DNA of 64,000 nucleotides from JACMLX01 sp031374935 (GTDB lineage: Bacteria > Gemmatimonadota > Gemmatimonadetes > Gemmatimonadales > Gemmatimonadaceae). The number at the start of each line of letters is the position of its first letter. Position 1 is the first letter of the stretch. A program made the position numbers and the translations under genes. The stretch lies in NCBI GenBank assembly GCA_031374935.1, contig JANMHB010000161.1, positions 1-64,000 of the forward strand, given 5' to 3'. The notes under the pieces were generated by a model. The model worked only from the letters and a program-made list of their open reading frames with translations. It was not told the DNA's origin and searched no databases. Of the stretch, positions 34,265 through 41,643 are shown piece after piece.

Positions 34265-35701
34265 ATGTCACACCTCCATCGGATATCGCCCGCGGTCCTG
34301 GCGCTGGCTGGCGCCGTCCTTCTGTCTGGCGTTCGCGCCGCAGCGCAATCCACGCCTGCCGACCCGACGGCCGCGCTGCTGGCCGAGGTGATCCGCATCA
34401 ACACCAGCAATCCGCCGGGTCGCACCCAGGCACTGGCCGACCTGCTGGCGCCGCGCTTCCGGGCGGCCGGGTTCACGGTGGAGGTCTTCCAGACGCCGGA
34501 TTCGGCCAAGGTGCACTTCATCGCGCGACTGAAGGGCGATGGAAGCAAGCGACCGGTGCTGCTGGCAGCACACGCCGACGTGGTTGGCGTGGAGCGCGAG
34601 AAGTGGACGCTCGATCCGTTCGCTGGCATCATTCGCGACGGGCATGTCTACGGCCGCGGTGCGATCGACTTCAAGGGCGGCCTGGCGGTGTTCGCGATCG
34701 CCGCACTGCGCCTCGCCGAGCGGAAAGTGCCGCTGGCGCGCGATGTGATCTTCATGGCGGAAGCCGATGAAGAAGGTGCGCCGATGAACACCGGCTGGCT
34801 GGCGAAGGATCACTGGGCGTCGATGGACGCCGAGTTTGCTCTGAACGAAGGTGGGTGGATCATCAAGGGTGATGATCAGCGCGTGCGCTACGTCAGCATC
34901 TCGACCGCTGACAAGTCGGTCGTCGGCATCATCCTGACGGCGAGAGGCACCTCGACGCACTCGTCGATGCCATTGCCCGACAACCCGATCGCATCACTCG
35001 GCGCGGCCATCGCTCGCATCTCGGCTCACGAGACGCCGGTGCAGCTGACCGCGGAGTCCCGACAGTTCTTTCGCACTCTGGGCACCACCAGCACGGGAGA
35101 CACCAGTCGCTGGTTTCGCGAGCTGGTGGATGGTACGCCGGCACAGGTGCGCGCCGCCGACAGCCTGATCTCGCGTGACCCGCTGCTGCACGCCATCATG
35201 CGCAACACGATCGCGCCGGTGCTGATCAGCGGCGGCTTTCGCTCCAACGTCATCCCGGGATCGGCCGAAGCGACGCTCAACCTGCGCCTGATTCCCGGAA
35301 CCGATCCGCAGGCGATGGTACAGTTGATCGAGCAGCTGGTGAACGATCCACGCGTCACGGTGAAACTGGCGACGACGGTGGCGGTGCCGACCGTGGCACC
35401 GTCCGCGCTCGACACGGAGTTGTATCAGACACTGGCGCGCGAGGCGAAGGCGCAGTGGCCCACCGCTGAGGTTACGCCGTATCTGTTTCAGGCTGGCACG
35501 GATGCGTTCGCGTGGCGATCACGCGGGGTGCCGGTGTACGGCATCTATCCGTATCCGATCACGAACGACGAGCTGCGTCGGATGCATGGCAATGACGAAC
35601 GGGTCAGCGTCGAGTCGTTGCGCGAGGGCACGGAGATGATCTACCGGACGCTGGTGAGCGTCGCTGGCAAGAAGGCCGGGCGCGCAGCCGGGCGTCGGTA
35701 G
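34265..35701 (+). CDS. Secreted M20 family metallopeptidase
   Basis: This 478-residue protein has a signal peptide (ending GVRAAAQ), then the M20 core. Metal and catalytic residues are in LLAAHADVVGVE (HAD), YGRGAIDFKGG (the bridging Asp), MAEADEEGAP (catalytic and metal Glu pair) and the last His in RMHGNDERVS. The dimerisation domain lies around residues 220-370. The family includes carboxypeptidases, aminoacylases and succinyl-diaminopimelate desuccinylases; a secreted copy most likely trims peptides. I chose ATG 34265 because the signal peptide starts there. It has no operon partner. Confidence 0.92.
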   Translation: MSHLHRISPAVLALAGAVLLSGVRAAAQSTPADPTAALLAEVIRINTSNPPGRTQALADLLAPRFRAAGFTVEVFQTPDSAKVHFIARLKGDGSKRPVLLAAHADVVGVEREKWTLDPFAGIIRDGHVYGRGAIDFKGGLAVFAIAALRLAERKVPLARDVIFMAEADEEGAPMNTGWLAKDHWASMDAEFALNEGGWIIKGDDQRVRYVSISTADKSVVGIILTARGTSTHSSMPLPDNPIASLGAAIARISAHETPVQLTAESRQFFRTLGTTSTGDTSRWFRELVDGTPAQVRAADSLISRDPLLHAIMRNTIAPVLISGGFRSNVIPGSAEATLNLRLIPGTDPQAMVQLIEQLVNDPRVTVKLATTVAVPTVAPSALDTELYQTLAREAKAQWPTAEVTPYLFQAGTDAFAWRSRGVPVYGIYPYPITNDELRRMHGNDERVSVESLREGTEMIYRTLVSVAGKKAGRAAGRR

Positions 35702-35717
35702 TCGGTCTGGCGGTTGA

Positions 35718-36461
35718 CTATCGCGTGAGCATCGCGATCGTGCCACACTGCGGGTCACCGCGGAAGGATCGCAGTTGTGGCGGAAGGATCGCGAAGCTGT
35801 TGAACGCCAGCAGCAGCTTGATCGAACGTGGTCGCACTTCGTTGAGGTTGAAACGTGGTAGCTGTTCCTGGCCATCGATGAACACGTTGGGTCGGCACTG
35901 CCGCCCATTGACCACGGCCACGGCCGTCATGCCGCTGCCGAGCACACGAAAGCCGACCGGTCCACGAAAGAGATCGGTGGTCACCGCAGGTGCGAGTTGC
36001 ACGATGTCGCGATCGGTGAGCGTGAACGCGGTTCGAGCAGCGTTGGCCGCCGCCGCGTAGCGCTCGAGATCCCGGGCAAAGACCTTCTCCGCCTTGAGGA
36101 CGTATGCGACGGAATCGTCGCCTTCCCGAAAGCGTTCGAGCACAAATTCGAGTGTGTCGGTCGCTGTGATCCGCAGCAGCTCCACCGCCGGGATCACACC
36201 AGGCGCCCGCGCCGCAACCCAGGTCAGTCCGAGCGGAATGCCGGTGATGCGGAACACGCCATCGGCGTCAGTGACGGCGCGTGCCTGGTCGCCGCGAATC
36301 AGAATCTGTGCGCCAGCGACGGGCGCGCCGCGATCATCCCGCACCGACCCCACCAGGACGGTGCCCTGTGCCGCCAGAGCTTGCGCGGTCAGGCCGCAGA
36401 CGACTGCCGAACGCCACAGCCGTCCGAGCCCCGCGGAACGATCGAGCGGGATGTGTCGCAT
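35718..36461 (-). CDS. Secreted carboxypeptidase-regulatory-domain protein
   Basis: This 247-residue protein has a signal peptide (ending TAQALAAQG), one carboxypeptidase-regulatory-like domain (VLVGSVRDDRGAPVAGAQIL, then TDADGVFRITGIPLG), and a C-terminal region with PNVFIDGQEQLPRFNL that resembles a TonB-plug-like pair of strands seen in small Gemmatimonadota envelope proteins. It probably binds in the envelope; no enzymatic motif is present. ATG 36461 has GGGGGAGA upstream. It converges with the M20 gene with 16 nt between stops. Confidence 0.7.
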   Translation of the reverse strand: MRHIPLDRSAGLGRLWRSAVVCGLTAQALAAQGTVLVGSVRDDRGAPVAGAQILIRGDQARAVTDADGVFRITGIPLGLTWVAARAPGVIPAVELLRITATDTLEFVLERFREGDDSVAYVLKAEKVFARDLERYAAAANAARTAFTLTDRDIVQLAPAVTTDLFRGPVGFRVLGSGMTAVAVVNGRQCRPNVFIDGQEQLPRFNLNEVRPRSIKLLLAFNSFAILPPQLRSFRGDPQCGTIAMLTR

Positions 36462-36688
36462 CAGGCTCTCCCCCGTGTGGTGGGCGGCGCCGGCTTCTCC
36501 GACGCCTGCGGTGCTGCTGCTAGTGTACACCATGGTTCAACACACGACCAACGCGAAGGGTCCGGTACACCGGCTGGGCGCCGGGTACCTCTGCGCAGCC
36601 GACGCGGGTTGATTCCCATCCAATGCGCTGGCGGCGATCGACGTCCGCCGAGGTGCCCTTTGCGCGCCACTCACCAAGCCTTCCTCCC

Positions 36689-37087
36689 ATGGCCCATCTC
36701 CAACTCGTCACGCTCGTCGTACGCGACTACGATCGCGCGATCGCGTTCTTCGTTGACGTACTCGGCTTCGAGCTGTCCGAAGACCTGCCTTCGGTGACCA
36801 ACGAGGGGCGGCCAAAGCGCTGGGTCGTGGTGCGGCCGCGTGGCGCACAGACCGGGATGTTGCTGGCGCAGGCCGATGGCGATCGGCAGCGTGCGGTGAT
36901 CGGTGAACAGCATGCAGGCCGCGTCGGCTTCTTCCTGCAGGTGGATGACTATCAGGCGACGTATGCGCGGATGGTCGCCGCTCGCGTCACGTTCGTGAGC
37001 CAACCGCGACCTGAGGCGTACGGCACCGTGGCCGTCTTTCTCGATTGCGAAGGCAACAAATGGGATCTGCTCAGCGCGAGACCGTAG
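36689..37087 (+). CDS. VOC family (glyoxalase-like) protein
   Basis: This 132-residue protein has the VOC fold: LVTLVVRDYDRAIAFFVDVLG at the start, GFFLQVDDYQATYARM in the middle and YGTVAVFLDCEGNKWDLL at the end, with Glu in DCEGN as the likely metal ligand. Metal-dependent glyoxalase, extradiol dioxygenase or fosfomycin-resistance-like roles all occur in the family. Unlike the VOC gene at 16358, its base composition is like the surrounding chromosome. It stands alone between minus-strand genes. Confidence 0.85.
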   Translation: MAHLQLVTLVVRDYDRAIAFFVDVLGFELSEDLPSVTNEGRPKRWVVVRPRGAQTGMLLAQADGDRQRAVIGEQHAGRVGFFLQVDDYQATYARMVAARVTFVSQPRPEAYGTVAVFLDCEGNKWDLLSARP

Positions 37088-37117
37088 CCGCCACGTTGCA
37101 CACTGTGCCACGTCCGA

Positions 37118-38230
37118 TCAGCGCGTGTTCGCGATCCATCCCAGGCCGCGGTGATTCAACGTTTGCAGGTAGAGTCGATCGGGGGGCTCGGTGATGCCCG
37201 TCACTTTCGGAAACGCACCGCTGGGATCCTGCAGATCATCCACCACCCGGCCGTCCTCGGTGAACGCCATCGCGTGTCCGTATGGTGTGCCCTTCGGCCT
37301 GAGGGCCTGTGGCAGCCGAAGCGCGATCTTCCGGATCGTCGGCCAGTTCGCGAAGGTGTCGAGGAACGTTGAGCGTGGTTCCGGCAGGCCCACCCAGATG
37401 CGACCGTCGAGACCGCGCATCAGGTTGTCGGGCATGCCGGGGAGCCGGTCCAGCAGCACGCGTGCCAGTGGTGACGGCGTCGACACATCGAGGTTGCGGG
37501 CGCTGACGGCGATCTTCCAGATGCGTGACGCACCGGTTTCTGCGATGAGGAGTGATTGCTGGTCACCCGTCGTGGCGACGCCATTGGCGAAGCAGAGTCC
37601 GCGTGCAACGACGCGGACGCGACGTGTCGACGGATCGTACTCGAGAATCCGTCCGGTGGCCGAGTGCTCGACGATGTCGAGAATCGCCGCAGCTTCGGTA
37701 TCGAATGCCGGGCCAAGGGTGGCGGTGGTGAAGCGTGTGCTTGCGTCGCTGAAATAGATCTTGCCATTGCGGGCCACGATGACGGCATCGGCAAAGCCGA
37801 TCAGTGTGCCATCGACGTGGTCGGCGAGCACGCTGACGCTGCCCTGCGGTGTGATCGAGATCAATCCGCGGAACACATCCGCGGCGATCAGATTGCCGGC
37901 TGCATCGAAATCGATGCCGAGGACGCGGCCGCCGGTGGTGGCGAAGAGTTGTGGTGCTGAGCCGTCGGGTTGCATGCGCAGAATACGGCCGCCGGCCACG
38001 GAGGCGTAGAGGAGTCCGTCCGGCCCGGGCACGATGTGTTCCGGTGCAGCGTCGGCGCCAAGGGAGATCAGCGTGGTGGCGGCGAGTCGTGTGTTCTGTG
38101 CGTGTGCTCCCGTGTATCCGGACGATGGCACGGAGACCCATGCCACGGGCTGGACGAGCGATGGCGACAGTGCGAGCCAGGCAACGGTGGCCGCGAGTGC
38201 GAACGCGAGGCGCAGGACGATCCGCTTCAT
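37118..38230 (-). CDS. Strictosidine-synthase-like/SMP-30 family beta-propeller
   Basis: This 370-residue protein has an N-terminal membrane or signal segment (MKRIVLRLAFALAATVAWLA) and six propeller blades. Recognisable are PEHIVPGPDGLLYASVAGGR, GLCFANGVATTGDQQSLLIA, LPGMPDNLMRGLDGRIWVG and the C-terminal blade DLQDPSGAFPKVTGI. The pattern is that of strictosidine-synthase-like proteins (APMAP/SMP-30 superfamily), which are mostly lactone or ester hydrolases in bacteria. The metal-site residues of SMP-30 are only partly evident. The open frame extends upstream, but ATG 38230 starts the hydrophobic segment. Confidence 0.8.
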   Translation of the reverse strand: MKRIVLRLAFALAATVAWLALSPSLVQPVAWVSVPSSGYTGAHAQNTRLAATTLISLGADAAPEHIVPGPDGLLYASVAGGRILRMQPDGSAPQLFATTGGRVLGIDFDAAGNLIAADVFRGLISITPQGSVSVLADHVDGTLIGFADAVIVARNGKIYFSDASTRFTTATLGPAFDTEAAAILDIVEHSATGRILEYDPSTRRVRVVARGLCFANGVATTGDQQSLLIAETGASRIWKIAVSARNLDVSTPSPLARVLLDRLPGMPDNLMRGLDGRIWVGLPEPRSTFLDTFANWPTIRKIALRLPQALRPKGTPYGHAMAFTEDGRVVDDLQDPSGAFPKVTGITEPPDRLYLQTLNHRGLGWIANTR

Positions 38231-38522
38231 GTCGTCGGCAATGTGGGTGACGTGCGATCGATCGCTGGCATCGGTGGAGCATAGCTGCGAGGCACATGTG
38301 CTGTCGAGGTCGCGTGTCTGGCACCTTTTGCACTGCTGGTGCATTCACCCGACACGACGATGATGCGACGCGCTGGTTCGCGTACGATCATCGGACGCGT
38401 GTCCCCGTGATGGCACTCGGGTTTGCGCTGCGCACTGTTGCTGGTGCGTCCCGCCATTTCTCAGGGATGGTGCATCCGCAGGTTCCCGATGGACGCAGTT
38501 CACGTTCTCCCAGGCAGACAAC

Positions 38523-38939
38523 ATGCATGACATTATCGATACGGCCGTCGCCGCAGGCACGTTCAAGACTCTTGCCACCGCGCTGACGGAGGCTGGGCTG
38601 ATCGACACGTTGAAGGGTACGGGGCCGTTCACGGTGCTGGCGCCGACGGATGACGCATTCGCGAAGATTCCGGCCGCTGATCTGACGGCGTTGCTGGCCG
38701 ACACGGCCAAGCTGACCGCCGTGCTGACGTACCACGTGGTCGCTGGCAACGTGCCGGCCGCTGCGGTCGTCGGGCTGACCGAGGCCGGGACGGTCGAAGG
38801 CAGCAAGATCACGATCGCGGTGGTGGACGGGAAGGTGGTGTTGAACGGTGCGAGCCATGTGACGGCCACGGACATCGCGGCGACCAATGGGGTGATCCAC
38901 GTGATCGACACGGTGCTGCTGCCGCCGGCGAAGCACTAG
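38523..38939 (+). CDS. Fasciclin (FAS1) domain protein
   Basis: This 138-residue protein is one FAS1 domain: DIIDTAVAAGTFKTLATALT, H1 motif GPFTVLAPTDDAFAKIP, the middle YHVVAGN and the H2-type end GVIHVIDTVLLPP. FAS1 domains mediate adhesion. No signal peptide is seen with this ATG, which is unusual; a start further upstream does not add one. Export might be non-classical, or the protein may be cytoplasmic. It lies just upstream of the tRNA-Gly gene. Confidence 0.9.
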   Translation: MHDIIDTAVAAGTFKTLATALTEAGLIDTLKGTGPFTVLAPTDDAFAKIPAADLTALLADTAKLTAVLTYHVVAGNVPAAAVVGLTEAGTVEGSKITIAVVDGKVVLNGASHVTATDIAATNGVIHVIDTVLLPPAKH

Positions 38940-38996
38940 TGCGGGCGCGGGGTGGTTCGGCGGGGGCGAGGATCGCTCATGGCCGGGCTGTCCCGC

Positions 38997-39025
38997 TTGC
39001 TGGGCGGGGTGGGAGCGGGTAGGCT
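38997..39025 (+). promoter_or_regulatory. Candidate promoter of tRNA-Gly
   Basis: TTGCTG and TAGGCT are separated by 17 nt, with the -10 ending 8 nt before the tRNA 5' end. The hexamers match at four and three positions, and the spacer is very G-rich, so this is tentative. Confidence 0.35.
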
Positions 39026-39033
39026 TCAGGGAC

Positions 39034-39106
39034 GCGGGAGTAGCTCAGTTGGTAGAGCGCTAGCCTTCCAAGCTTGATGTCGCGGGTTCGAGTCCCGTCT
39101 CCCGCT
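39034..39106 (+). tRNA. tRNA-Gly (anticodon TCC)
   Basis: The 73-nt sequence folds into a cloverleaf. The acceptor stem GCGGGAG/CTCCCGC is perfect, the D arm contains AGTTGGTAG, the anticodon loop is CTTCCAA with TCC in position, and the T arm is CGGG-TTCGAGT-CCCG. The anticodon stem has one mismatch. Discriminator is T and the CCA end is not encoded. T at the discriminator fits glycine. Confidence 0.95.
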
Positions 39107-39137
39107 CTGTGTTGCCGGACAAGGACTAGGACGGTTG

Positions 39138-39166
39138 AGCCCGGCCAGGGATGGTCGGGCTTTTCT
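39138..39166 (+). terminator. Terminator after tRNA-Gly
   Basis: AGCCCGGCC pairs with GGTCGGGCTT (one G-T pair) around a short AGGGAT loop and is followed by TTTTCTGTG. It lies about 30 nt after the tRNA. Confidence 0.7.
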
Positions 39167-39414
39167 GTGTCGAGGTGCGGATTCGGAGCAGCCGAAGTCG
39201 GGCGACGTGTCGTTCAACGCCTTCAGCTCGCGGCTCATCAGGTTAGCGCCGGAGCTCCCTCCTCCAACTCATGCAGCGCAGGCGGGCTGGCTGGTCGCGG
39301 TGGCGTTGGGTCTCCGGCCGCCGACAGACCAATGCGCCACGTGTGACAGTGCACCGTCGAACAACCGGTCGCAGCGGCGGGCCGCCGCTGATCCGGAGCG
39401 TTCGGAAGCAGCTC

Positions 39415-39564
39415 ATGCCGGTACGGAGTCTGGACCGGATCGATGTCGGCGCCTGGAAGGTGGGGCCGGTGACGAAGCCTGTGCAGACGGCGTTCATCGA
39501 CATCGCCAACGGTCAGGCCGAGGACACGTTCGGATGGCTGACGCCGGTGTACGCTGGCGTGTGA
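39415..39564 (+). pseudogene. Branched-chain aminotransferase, C-terminal fragment
   Basis: The last 49 codons of a plus-strand frame match the C terminus of class IV branched-chain amino acid aminotransferases: DRIDVGAWKVGPVTKPVQTA, then DIANGQAEDTFGWLTPVYAG. The segment GPVT and the final GWLTPV are strongly conserved. Upstream of about 39415 no aminotransferase sequence can be found in any frame, so the PLP-lysine part is missing. It is a remnant 250 bp from tRNA-Gly. Confidence 0.6.
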
Positions 39565-39664
39565 TCCGATGATGCTGCGTGCGTGAAATTGGTGACGCAT
39601 CTTGAGCGCAAAGGTGGCATCGTGTGGCGGGTTCGCACGGTGCCACATTTTGCGGTGACAGCAC

Positions 39665-40210
39665 ATGACGTCGACACGGCTGATGACGGCGGATGAGCTG
39701 CTCGTGATGCAGCCGCCGGACAGGGACACGGAACTGGTGCGGGGGCGATTGATCGTCCGCGAGCCACCAAAGCCATGGCATGGTCTGTATGCTGCCAATC
39801 TGTGTCGCATCGTGGGCAGTCACGTGCGGGCTGCGCGGCTGGGGTCCGTGTTTGGGCAGGACACGGGCTTTCACATCGCCAGTGATCCGGACACGGTGCT
39901 CGCACCAGATCTCGCCTTCGTTCTTGCTGACCGGATGCCGAGCCGCGAGGATGACCGATATTGGCGCATGGCGCCCGATCTCGTGGCGGAGATCATGTCG
40001 CCGGGGGACCGGCGGAAGGCAGTCATCCGCAAGATTCACGATTGGCTCGATGCCGGGGTACGAGTCGCGTGGTTCATCGAGCCGAGGCATTGGCGGGCGG
40101 CGATCTACTACGCGGATGGCACCGACGTCGCGGTCGCGGCGGACGGTATGCTGACGGCGGGCGATGTGCTGCCGGGGTTCGCGTGTGCGCTGCGAGAGGT
40201 GTTCGAGTAG
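39665..40210 (+). CDS. Uma2 family (DUF820) nuclease-like protein
   Basis: This 181-residue protein is a typical Uma2: MTADELLVMQPPDRDTELVR at the start, LAPDLAFVL supplying the PD, and PDLVAEIMSPGDRR for the E-x-x-S-P-x-D part of the restriction-endonuclease-like core, ending in ADGMLTAGDVLPGFA. The biological role of Uma2 proteins is unsettled; they are numerous in Cyanobacteria, Chloroflexota and Gemmatimonadota. It stands alone, with no partner toxin-antitoxin gene seen. Confidence 0.9.
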   Translation: MTSTRLMTADELLVMQPPDRDTELVRGRLIVREPPKPWHGLYAANLCRIVGSHVRAARLGSVFGQDTGFHIASDPDTVLAPDLAFVLADRMPSREDDRYWRMAPDLVAEIMSPGDRRKAVIRKIHDWLDAGVRVAWFIEPRHWRAAIYYADGTDVAVAADGMLTAGDVLPGFACALREVFE

Positions 40211-40427
40211 GGAGCGCTACGGCGCTCGTGCACTTCAATTCGTTGCCGCACAGCAGCGAACCGATGTGTGCCGTGGCGCACCATGAACTCCGCACGCACT
40301 CGCAGTCACGTCGCGTGGTACGGAACTCGCAAGCATGCATCACACAACTGTGCCACCACCACACACTATCGGCGTGATGACGCGCGGCGCATGTGATGTG
40401 CTCCGGTGTCGTCCGCCTGGAGATCAC

Positions 40428-41189
40428 ATGCGCAACATCCATCTTGCCGGCGCCAGTGCCATCGCTCTGCTCGCGGCTTGCAGCACCGCCGGTCCCAATT
40501 CGAATCAGTCACCGGTGCCCGGCGACTCGGCCGTCGCCTCGCGCACCGACTCACTCGGACGCGATTCGCTCGGCGGACGCAACACAGCTGACTCGGCGTC
40601 CGCTGCGTTGCGCCGCGCGCGCGACTCGATCCTCGCCGCCACACGTCGTACCGCCGACACCGTGAACACCGCCGTCAGCGCGACGGCGGACTCCGCCGCC
40701 GCGGTCGCTCGCGCCACGATGGACTCCGTCGGCGGCAACATTCGCACGACGGTGTCGATGAAATCCTCGGATGGACGCGATCTCGGCTCGCTGAACATCA
40801 CGGAAGCCGCACAGGCGCTCTCGATCTCGGGGACGCTGCGCGGCCTGCCGCCGGGCTCGCACGGGATGCACCTGCACATGGTGGGACGCTGTGTCGCGCC
40901 GGATTTCGAGTCCGCCGGTGGCCACTGGAACCCGACCTCCAAGCAGCATGGCACGGAGAACGCACAGGGACCGCATCTGGGTGATCTGAACAACATCACC
41001 GTCCGCGCCGACAGTTCAGCGACCATTCTCGTCGCGACTCGCGGTAGTTCACTGCGCGCCACGAACAGGCTCATGGACACCGATGGCGCAGCGCTCGTCG
41101 TGCACACCTCGGCGGACGACCATCGCACCGATCCATCGGGCAACAGCGGCGCACGTATCGCCTGCGGCGTCATGGGCGGCTCGCGCTGA
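40428..41189 (+). CDS. sodC: Cu/Zn superoxide dismutase family lipoprotein
   Basis: This 253-residue protein has a lipobox (LAAC, near residue 18), a long low-complexity linker (about 20-100) rich in Ala, Ser, Asp and Arg in a loose repeated pattern, and a Cu/Zn SOD domain. Metal ligands appear in SHGMHLHMVGRC, AGGHWNPTSKQHG, GPHLGDLNNI and LVVHTSADDHRTDP; the disulfide cysteines are in GRC and RIACGV. The enzyme converts superoxide to peroxide and oxygen outside the cytoplasm. The linker probably places the domain away from the membrane. ATG 40428 follows GGAG with good spacing. Confidence 0.9.
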   Translation: MRNIHLAGASAIALLAACSTAGPNSNQSPVPGDSAVASRTDSLGRDSLGGRNTADSASAALRRARDSILAATRRTADTVNTAVSATADSAAAVARATMDSVGGNIRTTVSMKSSDGRDLGSLNITEAAQALSISGTLRGLPPGSHGMHLHMVGRCVAPDFESAGGHWNPTSKQHGTENAQGPHLGDLNNITVRADSSATILVATRGSSLRATNRLMDTDGAALVVHTSADDHRTDPSGNSGARIACGVMGGSR

Positions 41190-41643
41190 CCTGAGCCGCG
41201 TGGCTTGGTCCGCAGCCGCAGGGATGTTTCACCGCTGCCTCTCGATCGGTACCAGCATCAGCATAGGCTGGCAACGCGTGCGTGATCTGTCACCCGATAA
41301 CGTCGATGTCTTCATCGGTCCCCTTGCTTTCTGGCGGGGGGCCGACCACAACGTGACGGCTGGGTTCCCCAGTTACAACCTGCCCACGTTTTCTGCGGAG
41401 ACGTGACGGACGGCATAGGGAGGGCCTCGATCGGCCACGGTCAACAAGATCCGGGCGGATCGGCGTCTCACTCATCTTTCCCGAGCGTGTCGGCCGCGGA
41501 AGCCTCGCAGCCGGACGCAAGGCTGTGAGAGCAGTCCCTCCTCTGCGAGCGGAGCCCGATCGCCCGCAACAACACTCCCGCCCGCCATCCCGTAGAATGC
41601 CTGTCCGTCACTCCTCACTCCAAAGAATCCAGCCCTCCACGGC
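41190..41643. other. Intergenic stretch, no gene seen
   Basis: These 454 bases between the SOD gene and the DUF5916 gene contain a plus-strand frame ending at 41406 with no start signal or recognisable family. I see no tRNA, terminator with a T-run, or strong promoter. Confidence 0.45.

Noticed and set aside
41083..41406. Plus-strand frame after the SOD gene reading plausibly near its end
   Set aside because: It overlaps the SOD gene in another frame, has no start signal, and matches no family I know.
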